Positions 9,574-18,937 of a stretch of DNA of 64,000 bases are shown here, one piece after another. Source of the DNA: JANQHS01 sp965227315 (GTDB lineage Bacteria; Bacteroidota; Bacteroidia; Cytophagales; CCMP332); NCBI GenBank assembly GCA_965227315.1, contig OZ245737.1, positions 2,356,001-2,420,000 of the forward strand. The letters run 5' to 3'. The first letter of the stretch is position 1; every line of letters begins with the position of its first letter. Position numbers and translations under genes: made by a program. The notes beneath the pieces are model-generated. The model saw only the letters and a program-made list of their open reading frames with translations. It did not search any database and had not been told where the DNA came from.

Positions 9574-10311
9574 ATGTTATTTCAAAGGACATTAAGTGAA
9601 AAGGAACTCCAAAGGGAGAAGCTCAAGGATTATCGCAGAGTCGTCATGGTTCAGATGGTGATTGTTGTCCTTGGAATGATCATGGCTGCCCTCTTTGACC
9701 CCTCTGAAAAAACCCTTGGTGGCTTATCGGCAAATCTGCTTTTTAGTTCTTTTGGCGTTGTCTATTCCTTCTTGCTTTGGGATCTCCTCAGAAATTTTAC
9801 GAGAAGTCAACTATTGGTTAATCTGATTTTCTTCACACTGATCCTGATAGTGCTTGTGGGCCTGGTTGTTGAAAACCCCTTTGTTCAGTTGGTTGCCCCA
9901 AGCCTTAGAAGACCGTTCCTTCTCGGTATCCATGGCTTGCTTTTTCCAATAGAGATCATCGTGATATCCTATACCGTGATCGATGTATTTGGTGGCAAAT
10001 TCATGAGCTCGGAGAAACTTTGGGGTGCTGCTTGTGTTTTTCTGATGATTGGGATCAGCTTTGCAAGCTTGTATGATTTGATCAACATAGTCCGACCCGG
10101 AAGTCTGGGTGAAGATATTCCACTGGGGTTGTTGAGCTATACCGAGTGTATTTATTATAGTTTCAATGTCCTTGGCGGTCTTGATACGGCATACCCGAAC
10201 CCGACCAAACTGGTGAGGAATCTTGGCGTGATCGAGGCGGTTTGGGGAAATCTTTTTACCGTCTTGATCATCGGTAAACTTCTTACTCTTCCCTCCAGAT
10301 CGGAAGAATAA
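9574..10311 (+). CDS. Ion-channel-like membrane protein with degenerate selectivity filter
   Basis: About 245 residues from ATG 9574 (an in-frame TTG at 9544 would add ten). There are about six hydrophobic segments. The last two with the intervening loop resemble a two-helix K+ channel pore module: YTECIYYSFNVLGGLDTAYPNP, then VIEAVWGNLFTVLIIGKLL. Where K+ channels have TVGYGD, this protein has VLGGLDTAY, so a normal K+ filter is absent. It may be a non-selective or non-conducting channel relative. It lies between aat and mfd with no obvious functional link. Confidence 0.7.
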   Translation: MLFQRTLSEKELQREKLKDYRRVVMVQMVIVVLGMIMAALFDPSEKTLGGLSANLLFSSFGVVYSFLLWDLLRNFTRSQLLVNLIFFTLILIVLVGLVVENPFVQLVAPSLRRPFLLGIHGLLFPIEIIVISYTVIDVFGGKFMSSEKLWGAACVFLMIGISFASLYDLINIVRPGSLGEDIPLGLLSYTECIYYSFNVLGGLDTAYPNPTKLVRNLGVIEAVWGNLFTVLIIGKLLTLPSRSEE

Positions 10312-10321
10312 TCAACAATTA

Positions 10322-13300
10322 GTGAGCATAGAGACAATCATTCAAAAGTACAGGGAAGACCCTTTGGTCAGGAGTTTTATCGAAAAGGTCAAAAACGGTG
10401 AGTCGATCAAGCTTTCGAATCTGGCAGGAAGCCTTCCCTCGGTAATGGCACTAGCCGCTTCACTGGAAAACGGAAGTGACCAAATGGTGATCCTCAATGA
10501 TACCGAGGAAGCGGGCTATTTTTTCGATGATATCAAACATTTGGGGGCCGATATGATCCAGGTATTGTATTTCCCGGCTTCGTACAAGCGTATATATGAG
10601 TTTGAAGAAACCGAGAATGCCAATGTGGTTTCAAGAGCAGAAGTCCTCACCTCTCTAAGGTCGGAAACCAAGGTTCCAAGGATAATCATCAGCTGCCCGG
10701 AAGCGATCACAGAGAAGGTGATCAACAAAAAGAACCTGATAGAAAACTCCGTTGAGATCAGGGTAGGGTCGGATTTGGATCAGGGCTTCCTGATGGAGTT
10801 CCTGATCGAATATGGGTTTGAAAAAACGGATTTCGTGGTTGAGCCAGGACAATTTTCCATTCGGGGTGGCATTATCGATATTTTCTCCTATTCAAGTGAG
10901 AAGCCCTATAGGATTGAGTTTTTTGGGGATACCATCGAATCGATCCGTGACTTTAGCCCAGTGGATCAACTTTCGCAGGGCAATCTGGATGTGATCAGTG
11001 TACTTCCAAACATCGGTACCGGTGATTTTATTGAAGAGAGGGTATCGATCTTTGAATTTCTCAGCAGGGATACATGCATCTGGATCAAGGACCTGGATCT
11101 TGTCGTTTCAACTGCAGATAACCTGCTGTCCAAGGCGGAAGAAGTCTATGGCGAATTTGAGAAGGCAAACCTTGGGGACCCCATTGTATTTGAACCTGGA
11201 GAGCTATTCAGTAACGGAGAGGAACTGACCGAACTTTTTGATCCTTTTGGAAAGGTCTTTTTTGGTTTCTCCGCTTCTTCACGCTCAGCGACTGAAATCA
11301 AATACCCTTCCAAACCCCAACCCTCGTTCAATAAGAATTTTGAATTGATCAAGGAGGACCTTCAAAAATCCCAAGCGGAAGGATTTGACTTATTCATCGC
11401 CACCGACCAATTGGGCTCTATAGAAAGGCTCAATGAGATCTTTACCGAACTCGATCCAAACCTGGAAGTCAAAACCCTGCTTCTGGGATTGAAGGAAGGG
11501 TTTATAGATCAGAACATCAACATTCTTTGTTACACGGAACACCAGCTTTTTGAAAGGTTCTACAGGATGCGCGGGAAAACCAGATTTTCCAAATCCAAGG
11601 CTATTTCCGTGAATCAGCTACGTGAACTCGAGATTGGAGATTTTGTGACGCACATCGACTATGGGGTAGGGAGGTTCGTCGGTTTGGAAAAAAGGGAGGT
11701 TAATGGAAAGATCCAGGAGTCTATCCGCCTGATCTACAAAGACAATGATATCCTTCTTGTCGGCATTCACGCACTTCACAAGATCTCAAAGTACTCCGGG
11801 AAGGACGGAGAGCCTCCATCTATCAGCAAGCTTGGATCTCCCGAATGGGAAAACAAGAAGAAACGGGCAAAGAGGAAAGTCAAGGATATTGCAAAGGACC
11901 TGATCGAACTTTACGCCAAGAGAAAAAAGAGCTTTGGATTCCAATTCTCCACCGACTCCTACCTTCAGGCTGAGTTGGAAACGTCTTTCTTATACGAGGA
12001 CACACCTGACCAGGCTTCCGCTACCCTTGCCGTCAAGGAGGACATGGAAAACCCTCATCCCATGGATCGCCTGATCTGTGGTGACGTGGGCTTTGGAAAA
12101 ACCGAAGTGGCCATCAGATCGGCTTTTAAGGCTGTGACCGATGGGAAACAGGTCGCTGTTCTGGTACCGACAACCGTGCTTGCTCTTCAGCACTACAAGA
12201 CCTTTCGGGACAGACTCAAGGATTTCCCTGTCGAAGTGGAATACTTAAATCGCTTCAGAAGTGCTGCCCAGACCAAAAGGATCGTAACGAACCTGGGAGA
12301 GGGGAAAACCGATATCATCATCGGAACGCATAGATTGGTTGGAAAGGATGTGAAGTTCAAGGATCTGGGACTTCTCATCATTGATGAAGAACAAAAATTC
12401 GGAGTCTCCACAAAGGAGAAGCTCAAGCACTTGAGGGTCAATGTTGATGTTTTGACACTTACCGCAACCCCGATACCTAGGACATTACAGTTTTCCCTAA
12501 TGGGGGCGAAGGATTTTTCCATTATCACTACCCCTCCACCCAATAGGCAGCCGGTCCAAACCGAAGTAATGGTTTTCAACGAAAAGGTGATCCGCGATGC
12601 AATCGCTCATGAGTTGGCGAGAGGGGGGCAGGTGTTTTTTGTTCACAATCGCATCAAGGATATTGACGAAATAGCCGGTATCGTTAAAAAACTGGTTCCT
12701 GAGGCTTCTATCTCTGTTGCACACGGACAAATGGATGGGAAGATCCTCGAAAAAACCATGGTTGGATTTATCGAAGGGCAGTATGATATCCTTGTTTCCA
12801 CCAACATCATTGAATCCGGACTGGATATCCCAAACGCCAATACCATCATCATCAACCAGGCTCAGAATTTTGGATTATCAGATCTCCATCAAATGCGGGG
12901 AAGGGTCGGAAGGTCAAATAAGAAGGCCTTTTGTTACTTCCTGACACCACCTTTGACCGGCCTTTCGGGTGATTCAAGAAAAAGATTGCAGACCCTTTCA
13001 GAGTATTCGGAGCTAGGCGATGGATATAAGGTGGCCATGAGAGATCTTGATATACGCGGTGCCGGGAATCTGCTTGGTGGCGAACAGAGCGGTTTCATCA
13101 ATGATCTTGGGCTGGACACCTACCATAAGATCCTTGATGAAGCGGTTCAGGAACTTAAGGAGACGGAGTTTCGCGATCTTTTTATGGGTCAGAACGAAAA
13201 GGTTGATTTTGTCAAGGACTGCAGCCTTGAAACCGATTGGGAGGTGCTGATCCCCGAATCCTATGTGGCCAATATTTCAGAAAGGCTCAGGCTCTATACC

Positions 13301-13663
13301 AGGCTGGATAATCTCAAGGATCAGTCAGAAGTAGATGGGTTTTTAGAGGAACTGAAGGATCGCTTCGGCCCTGTACCCGGGGAGGTCGAAGTTTTGATCC
13401 GACTCCTTCAGTTAAGATGGCTTGCGATGAAAATCGGTTTTCAAAAAATATCGATCAAAAACGGTCGTATGAAGTGCTATTTTCCGGAGAATTCTCCCGA
13501 TTACTTCCAGGGAGAAATGTTTGGAAGGATCCTGAATTTCGTAAAGGAGCATCCCAAGGATTCAAGCCTCAAGGAGGTTAAGAAATCACTCTTTCTGGGG
13601 CTATCGGGGATAGAGAACGTCGATCAGGCCTATCGCACACTGGAGATAATCACTACTGATTAG
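10322..13663 (+). CDS. mfd: Transcription-repair coupling factor
   Basis: A 1113-residue DNA translocase that removes RNA polymerase stalled at lesions and recruits UvrA for nucleotide excision repair. Domains: UvrB-like N-terminal module (IRGGIIDIFSYSSEKPYRIEFFG near 180-200), RNA-polymerase-interacting CarD-like domain (GDFVTHIDYGVGRFVGLE near 440), RecG-like motor with Walker A GDVGFGKTE near 587, DEEQ near 688, motif VI HQMRGRVGRS, and a TRCF C-terminal domain. It starts at GTG, 10 bp after the channel-like gene. Length is close to E. coli Mfd (1148). Confidence 0.97.
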   Translation: MSIETIIQKYREDPLVRSFIEKVKNGESIKLSNLAGSLPSVMALAASLENGSDQMVILNDTEEAGYFFDDIKHLGADMIQVLYFPASYKRIYEFEETENANVVSRAEVLTSLRSETKVPRIIISCPEAITEKVINKKNLIENSVEIRVGSDLDQGFLMEFLIEYGFEKTDFVVEPGQFSIRGGIIDIFSYSSEKPYRIEFFGDTIESIRDFSPVDQLSQGNLDVISVLPNIGTGDFIEERVSIFEFLSRDTCIWIKDLDLVVSTADNLLSKAEEVYGEFEKANLGDPIVFEPGELFSNGEELTELFDPFGKVFFGFSASSRSATEIKYPSKPQPSFNKNFELIKEDLQKSQAEGFDLFIATDQLGSIERLNEIFTELDPNLEVKTLLLGLKEGFIDQNINILCYTEHQLFERFYRMRGKTRFSKSKAISVNQLRELEIGDFVTHIDYGVGRFVGLEKREVNGKIQESIRLIYKDNDILLVGIHALHKISKYSGKDGEPPSISKLGSPEWENKKKRAKRKVKDIAKDLIELYAKRKKSFGFQFSTDSYLQAELETSFLYEDTPDQASATLAVKEDMENPHPMDRLICGDVGFGKTEVAIRSAFKAVTDGKQVAVLVPTTVLALQHYKTFRDRLKDFPVEVEYLNRFRSAAQTKRIVTNLGEGKTDIIIGTHRLVGKDVKFKDLGLLIIDEEQKFGVSTKEKLKHLRVNVDVLTLTATPIPRTLQFSLMGAKDFSIITTPPPNRQPVQTEVMVFNEKVIRDAIAHELARGGQVFFVHNRIKDIDEIAGIVKKLVPEASISVAHGQMDGKILEKTMVGFIEGQYDILVSTNIIESGLDIPNANTIIINQAQNFGLSDLHQMRGRVGRSNKKAFCYFLTPPLTGLSGDSRKRLQTLSEYSELGDGYKVAMRDLDIRGAGNLLGGEQSGFINDLGLDTYHKILDEAVQELKETEFRDLFMGQNEKVDFVKDCSLETDWEVLIPESYVANISERLRLYTRLDNLKDQSEVDGFLEELKDRFGPVPGEVEVLIRLLQLRWLAMKIGFQKISIKNGRMKCYFPENSPDYFQGEMFGRILNFVKEHPKDSSLKEVKKSLFLGLSGIENVDQAYRTLEIITTD

Positions 13664-13717
13664 CCTGCTATCAGTAATATAATTTCTAACTTTAAAATCA
13701 ACCAAATCAAATCTACC

Positions 13718-14716
13718 ATGCTGAAAAAGATTCTTTACGGGTTTTTAGCCCTGATTGCCTTGATCGTTATCATCAGTCTTTTTTTACCGGGATCGGCCCA
13801 TGTGGAGAGGTCAACGACTATCGATGCTCCGGTTGAAAGAGTGTTTGCCTATGTGAACGACCTCGAAAAATGGGATGACTGGTCCCCCTGGTCTGAGAAA
13901 GATCCTGATATGGAGGTTTCCTGGGGAGAGATTACAAAAGGAATGGGAGCTTCATATTGTTGGGAGGGAGATCCGGATCAAGTAGGGAAAGGATGCCTCG
14001 AGATCACCGAAGTTGTCGAAAACGAAAAGATCGTGAACAAGCTGGATTTCATGGAGCAAGGAACTGCCATGGGGAGCTATACATTCTCTGAGGCTGATGG
14101 AAAAACAACCGTTACCTGGGGATTCGATACGGATGTTTCGAGCCCACCGGTCATCGGGAAATTCTTCGGAATGATGATGGATGGGTTTGTCGGACCGGAT
14201 TTTGAAAAAGGTCTTGCTAACTTAAAGGCCTTGGCAGAAGCAGCCCCTTCATATAGTATCGAAATCGGTGAATCCAACTTTGGACCTCACCACTATATCT
14301 ATGTGAGACAGGTCGCTACTATGGAGAACCTTGCCCAGATGATGGCCGAATCCGCAGGAGCCATGACAGAATTCGCTGCTGCTAATGGTATAGAGTCTGT
14401 TGGTACTCCCTTTTCACAGTACTATTCTTTCGGTGAGGAGATCGATTTTGCATTTTGTATCCCTGTAGCTGAAGAAGTCACTGTTGAGGATGAGGTGGTC
14501 ATGTATGCATATCTTGACGAGGGTGCCTGTATCAGGGGAGTTCACCTGGGCTCATATGATAACCTTGGAGGATCATATGATGAAATGGACCGATATATGT
14601 CTGACAACGCTTTGGAGAGTACCGGACCACCTATGGAGCATTATGTGACCGATCCGGGTGAAGAACCGGATCCTGCCAACTGGATCACACATATTTATTA
14701 TCCGATAGGATCCTGA
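13718..14716 (+). CDS. SRPBCC domain plus GyrI-like effector-binding domain protein
   Basis: A 332-residue protein with an N-terminal hydrophobic anchor (about 4-24). An SRPBCC (START-like) domain follows (about 28-175; STTIDAPVERVFAYVNDLEKWDDWSPW), then a GyrI/AraC effector-binding-like domain (about 180-332). Both folds bind small hydrophobic ligands or inhibitors; the ligand is unknown. The protein is probably membrane-anchored. It converges on a minus-strand lipoprotein gene, ending only 2 bp from it. Confidence 0.8.
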   Translation: MLKKILYGFLALIALIVIISLFLPGSAHVERSTTIDAPVERVFAYVNDLEKWDDWSPWSEKDPDMEVSWGEITKGMGASYCWEGDPDQVGKGCLEITEVVENEKIVNKLDFMEQGTAMGSYTFSEADGKTTVTWGFDTDVSSPPVIGKFFGMMMDGFVGPDFEKGLANLKALAEAAPSYSIEIGESNFGPHHYIYVRQVATMENLAQMMAESAGAMTEFAAANGIESVGTPFSQYYSFGEEIDFAFCIPVAEEVTVEDEVVMYAYLDEGACIRGVHLGSYDNLGGSYDEMDRYMSDNALESTGPPMEHYVTDPGEEPDPANWITHIYYPIGS

Positions 14717-14718
14717 TT

Positions 14719-15489
14719 CTATATTGCCTCTACGGCAATATTCTCATGAACGATTTCTGACAAAAGGGGCAACTGCCCCTTTTCGTATTTCTGAAGTAGG
14801 GACTTCAGCTCAAAACCATCCTCCGGCTCGGCTTTGTAGTTTTTGTAATCCTGGAAAAGTATACCACCAATCCTTTTTTTGTTCATGGCCTCCCGGAATC
14901 TTATCCCTCCTCCATCGGTTGAATAGGAATAGGCGAGAAAGTCAATTTCGAAGGAGCGGTTGTTGATCCAGTACACAAACACATCCTCAAAATCCTTACC
15001 TCCGCCCTCTTTTTGGAAGCTAACCCGGACCAGTGAGTATTCTTGATCACCCAATTTTTGAATTTCAAGGTATTCTTTATTGACAGCGGGATCATTTAGC
15101 CTGTAAGGAAGAAGGAAAAAGTAGATCACCGAATTGATGGAATTGGAGTATTTGCTCGCCCATTCCTCACTAACCGCAACCGACTCGTTGTTCACCCGGC
15201 GTTTGAAACCCTCATTGCTCAATTCATCCCTGATGACCCCAAGGGTATCAGTCCATTCCCGGGAAAACCGGTATTCTCCGCCAATTCGCTTCCTGGAATA
15301 ATGCCTGTTACGAAAGTCAAATTCTATTCTGCTTTGGTCGTAGATTTTCCCTCCATGGGCCTGGATTGCTCTGTCAACCAGTTTTTGAGGGTCGGTCGGT
15401 ACGTTTTCCTTGCATGCAATAAAAAGTGGAAATACGAGAATCAAAAAGGCGTATCGTTGATAACTGGGCCGGTATATTGACTGAATCAT
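14719..15489 (-). CDS. DUF6503-like lipoprotein
   Basis: The best start is ATG at 15489, giving a 256-residue precursor with a lipoprotein signal peptide whose lipobox is PLFIAC. Upstream codons in the same frame look non-coding, so a longer start at 15606 is rejected. The mature part begins with LVDRAIQAHGG, typical of a lipoprotein family common in Bacteroidota (DUF6503). Function is unknown; the fold may resemble LolA/LolB-like lipoprotein carriers, but this is a guess. The start lies 68 bp from the divergent membrane-protein gene. Confidence 0.75.
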   Translation of the reverse strand: MIQSIYRPSYQRYAFLILVFPLFIACKENVPTDPQKLVDRAIQAHGGKIYDQSRIEFDFRNRHYSRKRIGGEYRFSREWTDTLGVIRDELSNEGFKRRVNNESVAVSEEWASKYSNSINSVIYFFLLPYRLNDPAVNKEYLEIQKLGDQEYSLVRVSFQKEGGGKDFEDVFVYWINNRSFEIDFLAYSYSTDGGGIRFREAMNKKRIGGILFQDYKNYKAEPEDGFELKSLLQKYEKGQLPLLSEIVHENIAVEAI

Positions 15490-15557
15490 TCCTTTTAAAA
15501 TTCTATTATTGCGAACCTCATTGATCAGGTTGGCATCTTTTGTCGGCCGTTTGGCAC

Positions 15558-16271
15558 ATGGATCTGTTTCACCCAACATCGTTGTCATTCTATTTGGCGG
15601 TGGCACTTTCGGTTTTTTCCGGAGTGTTTATGGTCCTTCGCGGCTACTTCGGAATTAGGGGAGGTTTTTCCCAGGTTTTGATCTACCTGCTCATCACCAT
15701 AGGTTGGTTGGGCATCTCAGCCTATTCACCCAATTTTTATCAAATTGAAGGCCTCAGGGACTACCAGTTGGCCGTAGTGACCGGTCTGGGTGTTCCCCTG
15801 TTGATCATGACGATCCTGGTGTTGCTGAGCCCAAAAACCGTGAATCTTCTTCCTCAGAAGTGGCTTACATTTTTCCAGGTGTTAAGGATATTGATCGAAC
15901 TTTCCTATTATGGATTGTTCATTCGCGGGTTTCTTCCCCAGAAGCTCACATTTATGGGCATGAATGCCGATCTACTGATCGCCCTATTTTCTCCTGTGAT
16001 CGCCATGTACTACTACTCGAATCATTCCCTGGGAAAATTTTATGCCTATCTGTACCATGCTTCCGGTTTGATCTCCCTGATATGGATCTGCTATCTTGGT
16101 TTTTATCCTTCCGGACATGAAGAGCAGGGTGTATTTGTTCTGGCTAATCCCCTATGGTTTGAATATCCATGGATCTGGCACTGGACTTTTTTGATCCCTC
16201 TTTTTCTGATGGGCCATGCATTGTCTATTTATCTTCTGATTAAAAAACCCAGTAGTGCAAGGAACTCTTAA
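15558..16271 (+). CDS. Multi-pass membrane protein of unknown function
   Basis: About 237 residues from ATG 15558 (TTG at 15540 is possible). At least six hydrophobic helices are visible, for example FYLAVALSVFSGVFMVL, VLIYLLITIGWLGISAY, LAVVTGLGVPLLIMTILVLL and FLIPLFLMGHALSIYLL. I do not recognise the family. The gene overlaps the GTG start of the following sugar transporter by 17 bp, which points to translational coupling and perhaps a shared membrane role. Confidence 0.75.
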   Translation: MDLFHPTSLSFYLAVALSVFSGVFMVLRGYFGIRGGFSQVLIYLLITIGWLGISAYSPNFYQIEGLRDYQLAVVTGLGVPLLIMTILVLLSPKTVNLLPQKWLTFFQVLRILIELSYYGLFIRGFLPQKLTFMGMNADLLIALFSPVIAMYYYSNHSLGKFYAYLYHASGLISLIWICYLGFYPSGHEEQGVFVLANPLWFEYPWIWHWTFLIPLFLMGHALSIYLLIKKPSSARNS

Positions 16272-17613
16272 GGAGAGCAGGGTCCTTTTGCCATTAACCC
16301 TGTTGTTTTTCTTATGGGGTTTTATGACTGTCCTGAATGATATTCTGATCCCATTTTTGAAAGAACATTATGCTCTGGATTATTTCAGGTCCATGTTGGT
16401 TCAAACCTCTTTTTTTGGTTCCTATTTCGTCGGATCATTGATCTACTTCATCTATTCTTCCCTGTATCGGGATCCCATCAATACAATTGGGTATAAAAAC
16501 GGTATCATCCTCGGGTTGATCATAAGTGGAACGGGATGCACGCTTTTTTGGCCCGCTGGGATCATGGATAGTTATACTTTCTTCCTGTTTGCTCTCATGA
16601 TCCTGGGATTTGGGTTTACCCTGCTGCAGATCGCCGCGAATCCTTTTGTTTCGATCATTGGTCCGGAAGAAAGCGCTGGCTCCCGGCTAAACCTGGCACA
16701 GGGTTTTAATTCTCTTGGCACCATGCTAGGGCCGCTTATCGGGGGTGCCATTATATTCACCTACCTATCGGGAATTATGGCCATTTCCTATCCGTATCTC
16801 GTTGCAGGCATGGTATTTTTTTTGGTGGCCGTTTTGTTCCGGTTTCTCCCTATTCCGGGCTTTAAAAATGAAGAAAGGATTGAGAAGGGTCTTTCAGCAT
16901 TGCAATTCCCAAACCTTAAATGGGGTATCCTGGCCATCTTCTTTTATGTGGGAGCCGAGGTTGGGATCGGCAGCCTGATCATAAACCTCTTGGGTCTGGA
17001 GAAATTTGGGAGTCTATCAGAGGAGTTGTCAAGTGACTACCTGAGCTTGTATTGGGGCGGTCTGATGATCGGAAGGTTTGGTGGAGCCTATATTCAATCA
17101 AGTGGAGATGGCAGGATCAATATGGGCAAACTTTTCGGTGTAATGGCTGTGGCCCTGGTGGGTGTGATGATCGCTAACCTTGTGAAGGGAGGTATTGGTA
17201 TCGATGCTTTTCTTGGCTTTACGGTAATGGTTCTTCTCTCCCTCCTGGGATTTTACTTTGGAAAGGGCAAAAGCAGAACGACATTGATGATCTTTTCGAT
17301 GGCTATTGTGGTTCTTCTACTGTTCTCGATGTTTCTAATCGGGTCTGTCGGACTTTGGTGCCTGATTGGAATTGGCTTGTTCAATTCTATTATGTGGCCA
17401 AATATCTTTACCTCTGCGATTTCCGGTTTGGGAAAGTATACGTCTCAGGGATCCTCCCTGCTCGTCATGGCCATCCTGGGTGGCGCTCTGATCCCGCCCC
17501 TGATGGGGTGGATTGCCGATGCGCAAGGCCTTGTTCTCTCCTTGGTGGTCCCGGTTTTTTGCTACCTATACATTATATGGTACTCTTCAAGGCCATATTG
17601 GGACAAAAAATAA
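16255..17613 (+). CDS. Sugar MFS transporter, FHS (fucose permease-like) family
   Basis: A 452-residue major facilitator with about 12 transmembrane helices. The N-terminal segment LTLLFFLWGFMTVLNDILIPFLK and the motif GFGFTLLQIAANPFVSIIGPEESAGSRLNLAQGFNSLG are characteristic of the fucose/glucose/galactose:H+ symporters (FucP/GluP). Substrate cannot be told from sequence. The GTG start overlaps the previous membrane-protein gene. No sugar-utilisation enzymes flank it. Confidence 0.92.
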   Translation: MQGTLKESRVLLPLTLLFFLWGFMTVLNDILIPFLKEHYALDYFRSMLVQTSFFGSYFVGSLIYFIYSSLYRDPINTIGYKNGIILGLIISGTGCTLFWPAGIMDSYTFFLFALMILGFGFTLLQIAANPFVSIIGPEESAGSRLNLAQGFNSLGTMLGPLIGGAIIFTYLSGIMAISYPYLVAGMVFFLVAVLFRFLPIPGFKNEERIEKGLSALQFPNLKWGILAIFFYVGAEVGIGSLIINLLGLEKFGSLSEELSSDYLSLYWGGLMIGRFGGAYIQSSGDGRINMGKLFGVMAVALVGVMIANLVKGGIGIDAFLGFTVMVLLSLLGFYFGKGKSRTTLMIFSMAIVVLLLFSMFLIGSVGLWCLIGIGLFNSIMWPNIFTSAISGLGKYTSQGSSLLVMAILGGALIPPLMGWIADAQGLVLSLVVPVFCYLYIIWYSSRPYWDKK

Positions 17614-17647
17614 TGGAAATTGGATGTGATAAAATACGATGTTGAAT

Positions 17648-17655
17648 TACTTTTG
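17648..17655 (+). promoter_or_regulatory. Bacteroidota -7 promoter element for tRNA-His
   Basis: TACTTTTG is an exact match to TAnnTTTG, about 12 bp before the tRNA 5' end. No TTTG sits at the ideal upstream distance; the nearest TTG is 25 bp away. Confidence 0.5.
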
Positions 17656-17666
17656 CACCCCTTAAT

Positions 17667-17741
17667 GGTGGCTGTAGCTCAGCTGGTTAGAGTAGCGGTT
17701 TGTGGATCCGTTGGTCGTGGGTTCGAATCCCATCAGCCACC
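17667..17741 (+). tRNA. tRNA-His (anticodon GTG)
   Basis: A cloverleaf can be drawn. The acceptor stem GTGGCTG/CAGCCAC is perfect, with an additional G at -1 (17667) opposite C73, the identity pair of bacterial tRNA-His. The D arm is GCTC..GAGT, the anticodon loop is TTGTGGA with GTG at 17702-17704, and the T loop is TTCGAAT. CCA is not encoded. The anticodon-stem pair next to the loop reads T-T instead of a Watson-Crick pair. The gene has its own promoter element and terminator. Confidence 0.95.
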
Positions 17742-17745
17742 CATT

Positions 17746-17783
17746 TTCCTGCCCCTAAAAACTTGTTTTGGGCAGGAATTTTT
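17746..17783 (+). terminator. Rho-independent terminator after tRNA-His
   Basis: TTCCTGCCC (17746-17754) pairs with GGGCAGGAA (17770-17778), with an inner AAAA/TTTT helix, and is followed by TTTTT. A TTG at 17768 in the purK frame lies inside this hairpin, which argues for a purK start downstream. Confidence 0.8.
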
Positions 17784-17800
17784 GTTTAAACCCTGATGAT

Positions 17801-18937
17801 TTGGGAAATAAGCTGAATAAGAAAATCGGTATCCTTGGCGGTGGACAGTTGGGGCGAATGCTTTTTGAAGCATCAATCGATCTGGATGTTGAACTGCATT
17901 TCATGGATCCGGATCCTGCGGCTCCCTGTGCAAATTTGGGGGCATCATTCAGAGTTGGGGATATCAACGATAAAAACACGGTAATCGAATTTGGCAAGGA
18001 CCTGGATATAATCACCATTGAGATAGAAAGGGTTAGCAGAACCGGATTGGATATGCTTGAAAACCAAGGAAAAGAGGTTTATCCTTCTGCGAATCTGATC
18101 GGCATTGTCCAGAATAAAATTCTTCAGAAAGGCTTTTTTGAAGAACATGGCTTTCCTACCGCCCCTTTTAGGGTGGTTCAGAATTTGACCGAAATACGGG
18201 CCCTCGATCAGGATTTTCCTTTTGTGAATAAGATAGGAGAGGGCGGCTATGACGGGCGCGGGGTATCGGTCATCAAGTCCCAAAGCGACATGGATCGCTG
18301 TTTCGATGCTCCCGGTATTATTGAGGAAATGGCGGATATCCAAAAAGAAATATCCGTGATCGTTGCAAGGAATAAAGATGGGGAGGTGACTTCCTTTCCA
18401 CCGGTGGAAATGGTTTTTGATCCAAGGGCTAATCTTGTCGATTTTCTGATCTCGCCAGCCAGGGTAGACAGGAAAGTCGAAATCGAAGCCGAAGCATTGG
18501 CGAATTCGTTGGCTGAAAAAATGGGTCTGGTGGGGATCATGGCCATTGAGATGTTTTTGCTGAACGATGGTAGGATCTGGATCAACGAAGTTGCACCAAG
18601 GCCTCATAATTCGGGTCATCAGAGTATAGAAGGGAACTACACATCGCAATACCAGCAGCATTTGAGAGCAATTCTGGATTTGCCTTTGGGAAATACCGAT
18701 ACCATTTTACCCTCGGCCATGGTCAATTTGCTTGGGGAAGAAGGTTATGAAGGGGCGCCTATTTTTGAGGGAATGGATGAAATACTTGGTTTGAAGGGCG
18801 CATATGTTCACCTTTATGGGAAGAAAAGAACCAAACCATTTCGAAAAATGGGGCATGTCACCCTGGTTGATGAGGCCGAAGATCAATTGCCCGAGAAAGT
18901 TGAGATGGTGAAGAAGATCTTAAAAGTCAAATCATGA
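17801..18937 (+). CDS. purK: N5-carboxyaminoimidazole ribonucleotide synthase
   Basis: An ATP-grasp enzyme that carboxylates AIR to N5-CAIR in purine synthesis. Seen: N-terminal KKIGILGGGQLGRM, ATP-grasp core FVNKIGEGGYDGRGV, metal-binding INEVAPRPHNSGH and a C-terminal domain (GAYVHLYGKK). The start is uncertain: TTG 17801 gives nine residues before IGILGGG, CTG 17813 gives five, and TTG 17768 is inside the tRNA terminator. It overlaps purE by four bases (ATGA), so the two are translated together. Confidence 0.95.
   Translation: MGNKLNKKIGILGGGQLGRMLFEASIDLDVELHFMDPDPAAPCANLGASFRVGDINDKNTVIEFGKDLDIITIEIERVSRTGLDMLENQGKEVYPSANLIGIVQNKILQKGFFEEHGFPTAPFRVVQNLTEIRALDQDFPFVNKIGEGGYDGRGVSVIKSQSDMDRCFDAPGIIEEMADIQKEISVIVARNKDGEVTSFPPVEMVFDPRANLVDFLISPARVDRKVEIEAEALANSLAEKMGLVGIMAIEMFLLNDGRIWINEVAPRPHNSGHQSIEGNYTSQYQQHLRAILDLPLGNTDTILPSAMVNLLGEEGYEGAPIFEGMDEILGLKGAYVHLYGKKRTKPFRKMGHVTLVDEAEDQLPEKVEMVKKILKVKS

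Noticed and set aside
14721..14741. 8-bp stem, 5-base loop hairpin between convergent genes
   Set aside because: No T tract on either side and most of it codes for the last residues of the minus-strand lipoprotein; too weak to call a terminator.
17945..18661. Long minus-strand frame (238 codons) opposite purK
   Set aside because: It mirrors a certain purK gene, has no recognisable motif and no start context of its own.
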